Below, piece after piece: positions 5,099 through 10,791 of a stretch of 10,791 nt of DNA; positions within the stretch are counted from its first letter, which is position 1; every line of letters begins with the position of its first letter. The position numbers and the translations under genes were made by a program. The DNA comes from CAZKCK01 sp964552325 (GTDB taxonomy: Bacteria > Bacteroidota > Bacteroidia > Bacteroidales > TTA-H9), in assembly GCA_964552325.1 (NCBI GenBank), contig CAZKHA010000120.1, positions 1 through 10,791 of the forward strand. Reading direction: 5' to 3'. Below the pieces are notes generated by a model, which did not search any database, had not been told where the DNA came from, and saw only the letters and a list, made by a program, of their open reading frames with translations.

Positions 5099-8000
5099 TT
5101 ATAACATATAAGCCACTACCACTGTGGTTTTTAGCATCTCTGTTTGACCTGTGGCATCAAATAATTCGGCCACCAGAATATAAATTCCTATAGGCGCTCG
5201 CAGCCGATCATCCGTAAGTCCGTCCCATGATAGTAAATTAGACGTGCCAAGCAGCATGTTTTTGGCTAAATGCCGAACAGGACGCCCATGTGCATCAAAC
5301 ACACGTATATTGGCAGTAAACCCGGCTTCCTTAACCTCAAGGCTGAGGGTAGCTACATCATCAATGCCATCATTATCAGGTGAGAATATTTCGGGTGACA
5401 CGCTTAGTCTTCCGTTTGTAACCGGATTTTCGGTGTACTGCGAGTTTTGTCCGGTTGGGGTTCCAAAACCAGCACTTTGGGCTGCCGAATGCCAATTGGT
5501 GGCATCTTTTGTGGGCCGTTTGGGATGGATGCGTTCTAGCGAAACCCCGTCCTGCATATTTAAAAATGGATCGTGCATGCCAATGCTATATCTCAAGAGG
5601 TCGAGTTCTATTGCATCATCGGGCTTGTAGGTGAGGATGATAATACCACTGTCGCTCGTAAAATCTGGCAATTCATCTATCTGTACTAAGTTGCCGGGTT
5701 TTGGGCAGAGGTACTGTTCCTTCACGGCTTTCGGGTCTTTGGTTAAGCAATAATGTTGGCCAGGCAGTAGCAAGAATGTTGGTAAAAAAATCGTCTTGGG
5801 GTCGGCACTCGAAGTAAGTGATTGATAGGTGAGTGCCACATCAGCCAAGTCAATTATTGATTCGGTGGCATTCATCAATTCCACAAAATCGCTGCCTCCT
5901 TCGGTAGGGTTGGTTAGCAACTCGTTAATGATAACGCTTGCTGGCGTAGGCACGGATGGTAACCCAAACCAACTAGTGGTGGTGTCGCTTAATAAGTTGC
6001 CGGCACAATCGGACAAACTGTTTTGCTTAACTTTTATACCATAGCGGGTTGATTCGCTTAGGGCTTGTTGCAGAAGTAAGATTACCTGTGTGTTGCGATA
6101 TCCACCGGGCCAAGTCATACTCGGGCTTTGCAGACCGTTTGTCAAAGTAAAGTTTTCCGTTTGGCAAAGCGTAATGCTGTCCATGGGTTCGCTGAAGTGC
6201 AGTATAATTTGCTCGGGGCTGAGGATGCTTACATGCGTCATAAAAGGTTTTGTTGTGTCGGCTAATTGTGCCTGTACCGAGTTCTCCAGCCCGGGTGTTC
6301 CTCCTGAAGCATCTTCCGATGCTAGCCAGTTGCCATCATGCATGCATGGGTTTTGTACATCAACCAATTCCGCTGCCCATCCTCCATTCTTTTTAGGTGA
6401 ATCACCAAACCATTTGTCAGTATAATCAACCCAAGATATCACCTGGTTCGATGCGTTGCGAAGGGCTATGCCCATGCCGCTGTTGGTAATCGAAAACGAT
6501 GAAAGCCCATAAAATTTTCCAAAGGGCGAAAGGCTTGGCTCGGCTTCCTGGTGGGCAACGATCAGGTATTCACCAGCATTTAGGGTTGTGCCTGTTATAA
6601 CCTTTGGCGAGTCGCCCAACCAAAGGCTCCACCCATCTAGGCTAATGCTGTGGTTCGATCGATTAAACAACTCAAGGTATTCGTAGGGAGGTAGTCCCTC
6701 GGGCGGCTGTGGATCGGCCATTATCTCGGTAATAATCACATCGTTTATAGTTGCCGGCGATGGTATGGAGAAGTTAATGCTACTACCTGCCTCAAGGCTT
6801 GTGCCTTGGCAATTAGGCAGGTTGGTTGTAAGCGTCAAGGTGTAGTTTTTGCCGGCTTGAAAAGCGGTGGCAAATTCCAAACTTAGGATTTGGGTGGGAT
6901 TGGTTTCTGCCAACGCAACTAGAGGATTTCCCATGTCTTGATTAACGGAGTAGGCTGTCAAATTGCAAATTGCGGTGCTATCCATGCCCTGATTAAACTC
7001 TAAACGAAGGCTGGCTTCACCCGTAATTACTATGTTTTTCAATTCGGGAGGGGTGTTTACGCTGGTGTTTGCCGAGTTGATGGCTCCGGGCGTGCCTCCT
7101 TTTACATCTTGTGATGCTTTCCAATTATTCATTCCCAGGCAAACGGCCGAGGGATCTAGTTGTTCCAACGCCCAACCACCATCGTTTTTATTGGGATCCT
7201 GGTACCACGCATCGGTATAGCTAACCCGCGAAATTACTTGGCCCTGTTGATCCAGGAGCTGTAATGACATTCCGGTGTTGGTCAACGAAAATGAGTTTAC
7301 ACCAATAGCTTGTCCATAGGTGCTGAGTTCGCTTACGGCTTCGGGTTTGCACAAGATCAGGTAGCCTCCTGCATCAATGCTGCAGTCGGGTATTGCCCTT
7401 AAGGAGGTTCCGGCTTTAAGCTTCCAGCCCGTAAGTGTTATGGGGCTTTGGCTGCGGTTGTAAAGCTCAAGGTATTCAAGATTTGGCAAGCCAACTGTAG
7501 GGTCGGGATCAACCATTAGCTCGTTTATTACTATATTATATGCTTGTGCTTGAACCCAACTAAATGATTGTTGCAAACCAATAGCTTTATTTCCGGATTG
7601 GTCAGATACCGAATCAATAAACAGCTTATAGGTAGCTCCACCATTGAAACTGTTTAGAAATGTAAGAGTAATCTTGCTTGGGTTTTGCATATCTTGCACC
7701 GCCGAATTAGGGTGCCCAATTTGAGGTGAAACGCTATAGTTGAGCGTGTTAATGGCTTGCGAGTTTTGAACAGCCTCGGTAAACAGCAAATCCAGGGTTG
7801 TGTTAGTGGTTGCCATAAGGCTTTGAATGGCTGGTGGTGTTACATCGGCTTGGAGCTCGCTTACCGAAAAATCATCAAAATAAAACTTGCTGGCATTGCT
7901 AGCCGTAAACTTACACCAAACCCCAAAATTTTGGCTAGTGCTAAGCGTGTTGTCGTTTCCTGAAGCCTGAAACTGGTAGTTGTTGCCACCATTTACATCG

Positions 8001-8527
8001 GCATAAAGCTGCCATTGCCCCTGAGGACTGCAAGTTATTTTAATGCCTAGCTCAAAAGCTGTGGCAATAAGGCCTTCAGTACCACGGCAGATGCTTTGGC
8101 TTGTAGTGCCAGTTTGTTTAAAAAGTTCCAGCGCGTCGTTTGAGCCTGCTTCGCCAAGTTGCAAGTAGTAACCGTTTAGTGGTCCGTTAAGGTTGGCTTG
8201 ATCAGCGGCTAGGTAAACCTTTGCTTGGTTATTCGCAGAACCGCTAAACCCGAGTTTGGCCCAAAAAGTCCATTGAGTATTGGTAATTCTGTTTTGGATT
8301 GAGGTTAGCCATTCAACCGATTCGCCTTGGGCGTTTAGCTGCAACTGCTGTGCAGCATTCACCATAAACATGCTTGTCGAACCCTCCCAAACTGGGTTTT
8401 GGGTGAAGTTTCCGTCCGAAAAATTATCGAACAATTGGGCATGGAGGCATGTTGTGGGCAAGAGCAACCCAATAATGCCGAACACCAGGGCAACCTTGTG
8501 CATTCTCTTAGTACAAATCTTCCACAT
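5099..8527 (-). CDS. large secreted multi-domain protein with three lamin-tail domains
   Basis: An exported protein of 1142 residues. A signal peptide (charged to residue 11, hydrophobic 12-23, likely cut after LHA at 30) is followed by a beta-rich region at about 32-226, possibly a concanavalin/laminin-G-like fold. Three units follow, each an Ig-like segment of the SbsA/Big_5 type and then a lamin-tail domain (LTD): Ig about 229-326 and LTD about 330-485; Ig 493-590 and LTD 595-747; Ig 757-856 and LTD 863-1027. LTD signatures include VINELMVDP, EYLELYNRS, GGTPG and, in the third, SLERIHPKR. The last 100 residues (FSPDNDGIDD at 1048-1057, WDG at 1101-1103, GIYI at 1114-1117) resemble the FlgD-like/gliding-motility C-terminal domains of Bacteroidota exported proteins and may direct type IX secretion. 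No catalytic domain is evident; adhesion or scaffolding is inferred. ATG at 8503 is an alternative start with a shorter signal peptide. Confidence 0.85.
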   Translation of the reverse strand: MWKICTKRMHKVALVFGIIGLLLPTTCLHAQLFDNFSDGNFTQNPVWEGSTSMFMVNAAQQLQLNAQGESVEWLTSIQNRITNTQWTFWAKLGFSGSANNQAKVYLAADQANLNGPLNGYYLQLGEAGSNDALELFKQTGTTSQSICRGTEGLIATAFELGIKITCSPQGQWQLYADVNGGNNYQFQASGNDNTLSTSQNFGVWCKFTASNASKFYFDDFSVSELQADVTPPAIQSLMATTNTTLDLLFTEAVQNSQAINTLNYSVSPQIGHPNSAVQDMQNPSKITLTFLNSFNGGATYKLFIDSVSDQSGNKAIGLQQSFSWVQAQAYNIVINELMVDPDPTVGLPNLEYLELYNRSQSPITLTGWKLKAGTSLRAIPDCSIDAGGYLILCKPEAVSELSTYGQAIGVNSFSLTNTGMSLQLLDQQGQVISRVSYTDAWYQDPNKNDGGWALEQLDPSAVCLGMNNWKASQDVKGGTPGAINSANTSVNTPPELKNIVITGEASLRLEFNQGMDSTAICNLTAYSVNQDMGNPLVALAETNPTQILSLEFATAFQAGKNYTLTLTTNLPNCQGTSLEAGSSINFSIPSPATINDVIITEIMADPQPPEGLPPYEYLELFNRSNHSISLDGWSLWLGDSPKVITGTTLNAGEYLIVAHQEAEPSLSPFGKFYGLSSFSITNSGMGIALRNASNQVISWVDYTDKWFGDSPKKNGGWAAELVDVQNPCMHDGNWLASEDASGGTPGLENSVQAQLADTTKPFMTHVSILSPEQIILHFSEPMDSITLCQTENFTLTNGLQSPSMTWPGGYRNTQVILLLQQALSESTRYGIKVKQNSLSDCAGNLLSDTTTSWFGLPSVPTPASVIINELLTNPTEGGSDFVELMNATESIIDLADVALTYQSLTSSADPKTIFLPTFLLLPGQHYCLTKDPKAVKEQYLCPKPGNLVQIDELPDFTSDSGIIILTYKPDDAIELDLLRYSIGMHDPFLNMQDGVSLERIHPKRPTKDATNWHSAAQSAGFGTPTGQNSQYTENPVTNGRLSVSPEIFSPDNDGIDDVATLSLEVKEAGFTANIRVFDAHGRPVRHLAKNMLLGTSNLLSWDGLTDDRLRAPIGIYILVAELFDATGQTEMLKTTVVVAYML

Positions 8528-8548
8528 AACGGCAAGTTATTTTTGCGG

Positions 8549-8556
8549 TAAATATA
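8549..8556 (-). promoter_or_regulatory. weak -7-like element for the LTD protein gene
   Basis: On the minus strand this reads TATATTTA, one mismatch (final A for G) from TAnnTTTG, and lies 21 bases before the ATG at 8527. No TTG is found at a suitable distance upstream, so this is only a candidate. Confidence 0.25.
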
Positions 8557-8557
8557 G

Positions 8558-8565
8558 TAATTTTG
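8558..8565 (+). promoter_or_regulatory. candidate -7 promoter element of asd-ribF
   Basis: TAATTTTG matches TAnnTTTG exactly and would start transcription near 8569, giving a leader of about 44 bases. The upstream TTTG at 8542-8545 is only 12 bases away, too close for a normal -33 box. The element lies two bases from the weaker opposed element of the LTD gene, so the two divergent promoters may share the 85-base gap. Confidence 0.4.
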
Positions 8566-8612
8566 CACGCTTTATTATATCTTACTCCATTTTTGAAAAA
8601 AACCATTGATTT

Positions 8613-9605
8613 ATGAAGATAGCAGTTGTTGGAGCCACCGGTTTGGTGGGTAGTGTCATGCTAAAGGTTTTGGAAGAATCGGAAGTGTTTCGCCATTGGG
8701 AATTAATACCCGTAGCCTCTGAAAGGTCGATAGGAGCCAAGCTTGTGTTTATGGGGCGCGAGTATTCGGTGGTTAGTGCACACGAAGCCATTGCTGCACA
8801 CCCGCAAATTGCTTTGTTTTCGGCAGGGGCTACTGCTTCGGGTCAATTGGCACCGCTTTTTACTGAAGTTGGTTGTACGGTAATTGATAACTCATCGTTT
8901 TGGCGCATGTATCCAGAAATACCCTTAGTGGTTCCCGAGATAAATGCCCATGTGCTGTCGCGTGCCGATAAGATTATTGCCAACCCCAATTGCTCCACTA
9001 TTCAGTTGGTAATGGCCTTGGCACCCCTCCATAAAAAATATGGCATCCTTCGCGTTGTGGTTTCAACATATCAATCCGTTACGGGTACTGGGGTAAAGGC
9101 CGTGGAACAACTCGAAAACGAACTTAACCAGCAGCAGGGTCCTATGGCCTATCCTCATCAAATCTTTTTGAATATCTTTCCACACGGGGGTTCATTTCTT
9201 GATAATGGCTACACAACAGAAGAGATGAAATTGGTGCACGAAACCCGCAAAATTATTGGCGATGAGAATATACAACTTACCGCCACGGTTGTTCGGGTTC
9301 CGGTTTTGGGCGGCCATAGCGAAGCTGTGAATGTTGAGTTTGAACACGATTTTGACTTAGGGGAACTTATCACCCTATTGGATAATACCCAAGGTATAGT
9401 GGTTCAGGATGATGTGGCAAACAACGTTTACCCGATGCCGCTTTTCGCCGAAGGGAAAAACGAGGTGTTTGTGGGTCGTATCCGCCGCGATGAATCACGA
9501 GAGAAGTGTGTAAACATGTGGATTGTTTCGGATAACCTGCGCAAAGGTGCGGCTACCAATGCCGTACAAATTGCCGAGTATTTAGTAGAAAACCAATTGG
9601 CCTAA
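8613..9605 (+). CDS. asd: aspartate-semialdehyde dehydrogenase
   Basis: Cytoplasmic NADP-dependent enzyme converting L-aspartyl-4-phosphate to aspartate-4-semialdehyde, the branch-point step to lysine/diaminopimelate, threonine and methionine. The 330 residues fit the family. The Rossmann glycine motif GATGLVG (7-13) lies right after the start, which supports the ATG at 8613. The catalytic cysteine is C127 in NPNCST; the substrate-handling glutamine is Q154 in STYQSVTGTG; R228 and H235 in RVPVLGGHSEAVN correspond to the conserved arginine and catalytic histidine. All key residues are present, so it should be active. It diverges from the LTD gene across 85 bases and is followed after 14 bases by ribF in the same direction, probably co-transcribed. 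No lysine riboswitch or other leader structure was recognised in the short upstream gap. Confidence 0.95.
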   Translation: MKIAVVGATGLVGSVMLKVLEESEVFRHWELIPVASERSIGAKLVFMGREYSVVSAHEAIAAHPQIALFSAGATASGQLAPLFTEVGCTVIDNSSFWRMYPEIPLVVPEINAHVLSRADKIIANPNCSTIQLVMALAPLHKKYGILRVVVSTYQSVTGTGVKAVEQLENELNQQQGPMAYPHQIFLNIFPHGGSFLDNGYTTEEMKLVHETRKIIGDENIQLTATVVRVPVLGGHSEAVNVEFEHDFDLGELITLLDNTQGIVVQDDVANNVYPMPLFAEGKNEVFVGRIRRDESREKCVNMWIVSDNLRKGAATNAVQIAEYLVENQLA

Positions 9606-9619
9606 TTAGGCTCTAGCTG

Positions 9620-10558
9620 TTGAAAATCTATAATAACATACATGATTTCAGGCATGTAAAATGTCCTGTGGTAACCGTAGGCACCTTTGATGGGGTTCAT
9701 TTGGGTCATCAGCAAATTATAGCACGCTTAAACCAGGTAGCCCACGAAAAAGGCGGCGAATCGGTGGTGGTTACCTTCGATCCACATCCTCGTATGGTGC
9801 TAACACCCAATGATAAAGCGGTTAGACTTATCAATATCGCAAAACGAAAATATGAGCACCTCCAAAAGGCCGGTGTACAACATTTGATTGTGTTGCCCTT
9901 TACGCTGGAATTTGCAAAAACCCCTTGGCAGGATTTTATCAAAGAAGTTATTGTTGACCAGATTCAGGCTGCGCATTTGGTTATAGGCTATGATCATCGT
10001 TTTGGTGCCCACCGCCAAGGTAGCCACGACAGCATGATTGAAATGGCTAAATTATACGGCTTTGGGGTAGAAGAGGTTGATGAGTTTTTAATAGATGGTG
10101 TTCAAGTTAGCTCCACGCGTATCAGGCAAGCTTTAAACGGAGGGTTTATTCGCGAAGCTAACCGCTTGCTTGGCTATGAATATTCCATCACCGGTTTGGT
10201 GGTGCATGGCAACCGTATAGGCCATCAATTGGGTTTCCCAACGGCCAATATCGAAACCGACGATAAGTTCAAGCTTATAGCAGCCAACGGTGTGTATGCC
10301 TCACGGGTAGAATGGAATGGCAATGTTTACGATGGAATGAGCAACATCGGCATACGGCCTACCATCAATGATTTGCGTTTTGCAGTGGAAGTAAATATTT
10401 TTGATTTTGACAAGGATATTTACGGGGAATGCCTCACGGTTTATTTTATCGATCGCATTCGCGATGAGGTTAGGTTTGCCACACTCGAAGAACTGAGCAA
10501 GCAACTTGCTGTTGATAAACTGAAGGTTAAGCAGTTGTTAAAAGAAAATCGTTTATAA
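9620..10558 (+). CDS. ribF: bifunctional riboflavin kinase / FAD synthetase
   Basis: Cytoplasmic enzyme that phosphorylates riboflavin to FMN and then adenylylates it to FAD; 312 residues, the usual bacterial length. The N-terminal FAD synthetase (nucleotidyltransferase) domain has GTFDGVHLGH (21-30), FDPHPR (53-58) and SSTRIR (164-169). The C-terminal flavokinase domain has GFPTAN (206-211), GVYAS (224-228), NIGIRPT (242-248), and the likely catalytic glutamate E257 in AVEVN. The start is a TTG: MKIYNNIHDF aligns with the normal N-terminus of Bacteroidota RibF, and no in-frame ATG occurs before about codon 59, which lies beyond the GTFDGVHLGH active-site motif. The gene follows asd by 14 bases and is probably expressed from the same mRNA. 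No FMN riboswitch is seen. No terminator is recognised after the stop, where it converges on tRNA-Cys. Confidence 0.95.
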   Translation: MKIYNNIHDFRHVKCPVVTVGTFDGVHLGHQQIIARLNQVAHEKGGESVVVTFDPHPRMVLTPNDKAVRLINIAKRKYEHLQKAGVQHLIVLPFTLEFAKTPWQDFIKEVIVDQIQAAHLVIGYDHRFGAHRQGSHDSMIEMAKLYGFGVEEVDEFLIDGVQVSSTRIRQALNGGFIREANRLLGYEYSITGLVVHGNRIGHQLGFPTANIETDDKFKLIAANGVYASRVEWNGNVYDGMSNIGIRPTINDLRFAVEVNIFDFDKDIYGECLTVYFIDRIRDEVRFATLEELSKQLAVDKLKVKQLLKENRL

Positions 10559-10704
10559 GTTTTTGTTTGGCGGGGTTTAAGCATTAATCCTTTATTTTTG
10601 GCTTCATCAGGTACTGCTTGCTGAATCGCGTTTGTTGCTTTTACGGTGAGCCTTTGCACTATTTATCCTACTTCTAAATTATTGCCAACAGTGCAGCCCA
10701 GCAA

Positions 10705-10731
10705 TAAAAAAGGCCGCCCTAGAGCGACCTT
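10705..10731 (-). terminator. rho-independent terminator of tRNA-Cys
   Basis: On the minus strand an 8-bp stem, AAGGTCGC with GCGGCCTT (one U-G pair), surrounds a 6-base loop and runs into a U tract. On the plus strand the arms are 10710-10717 and 10724-10731 and the A run is 10706-10711. It starts four bases after the encoded CCA of the tRNA. No matching T tract lies on the other side, so it does not obviously serve ribF. Confidence 0.8.
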
Positions 10732-10734
10732 CTG

Positions 10735-10791
10735 TGGAGGTTTCGAGCGGATTCGAACCGCTGTACAAGGTTTTGCAGACCTCTGCCTAGC
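10735..10791 (-). tRNA. tRNA-Cys(GCA), 3' part
   Basis: The 3' portion of a tRNA whose 5' end lies past the window edge. On the minus strand it shows the end of the D arm, an anticodon stem GAGGT/ACCTT around CTGCAAA (anticodon GCA, Cys), a T arm AGCGG-TTCGAAT-CCGCT with the normal C56, the 3' acceptor strand CGAAACC, discriminator U73 (a cysteine identity base) and an encoded CCA (plus strand 10735-10737). The 5' acceptor strand is missing here, so the acceptor stem pairing cannot be checked. Confidence 0.92.

Noticed and set aside
5072..5100. Nine-pair hairpin overlapping the stop codon of the LTD gene, considered as its terminator.
   Set aside because: Mostly A-T pairs, a loop of about 11 bases and no U tract on the minus strand.
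5244..7963. Several plus-strand open frames of 60-130 codons opposite the LTD gene.
   Set aside because: They are antisense shadows of a long gene with clear domain structure on the minus strand.
1..10791. CRISPR arrays, insertion sequences, phage or plasmid functions, toxin-antitoxin or defence genes.
   Set aside because: No regularly spaced repeats, transposase motifs, terminal inverted repeats or relevant protein families were seen.

Overview
The window looks like ordinary chromosome from a member of the Bacteroidota; order and genus cannot be fixed from the sequence. The grounds are: matches to the phylum's -7 promoter element TAnnTTTG upstream of several genes; no Shine-Dalgarno sequence before any start codon; a TrkH with the long N-terminal extension common in this phylum; and a large secreted lamin-tail-domain (LTD) protein with a C-terminal Ig-like domain of the kind found on Bacteroidota surface proteins. 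I see no phage, insertion sequence, CRISPR array or defence cassette.

Layout from left to right. (1) 53-2621, plus strand: a two-gene potassium-uptake operon, trkH (membrane pore) and trkA/ktrA (cytoplasmic RCK gating subunit), 10 bases apart. (2) 2757-3947, plus strand: kbl, glycine C-acetyltransferase, with its own candidate promoter, a repeated A/T-rich leader, and a strong terminator about 150 bases past the stop. (3) 4388-4553, minus strand: a compact tRNA-Arg(CCG) unit with promoter, tRNA and terminator. (4) 4703-4927, minus strand: a small protein ending in a shortened SEC-C zinc motif. (5) 5099-8527, minus strand: a 1142-residue exported protein with three LTD modules. (6) 8613-10558, plus strand, divergent from the LTD gene: asd (aspartate-semialdehyde dehydrogenase) and ribF (riboflavin kinase/FAD synthetase), 14 bases apart. 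(7) 10705-10791, minus strand: a terminator and the 3' part of tRNA-Cys(GCA), cut by the window edge.

Most genes are housekeeping: K+ homeostasis, threonine/glycine breakdown, the aspartate amino-acid pathway, flavin cofactors and tRNAs. TrkH and TrkA work as one transporter. Asd and RibF are probably co-transcribed but have no obvious metabolic link. No multi-gene novel system was found. The signals most worth a second look are a compensatory double change in the tRNA-Arg elbow (position 19 is A and position 56 is U in place of the near-universal G19-C56 pair), the shortened SEC-C motif, and the modular LTD surface protein.
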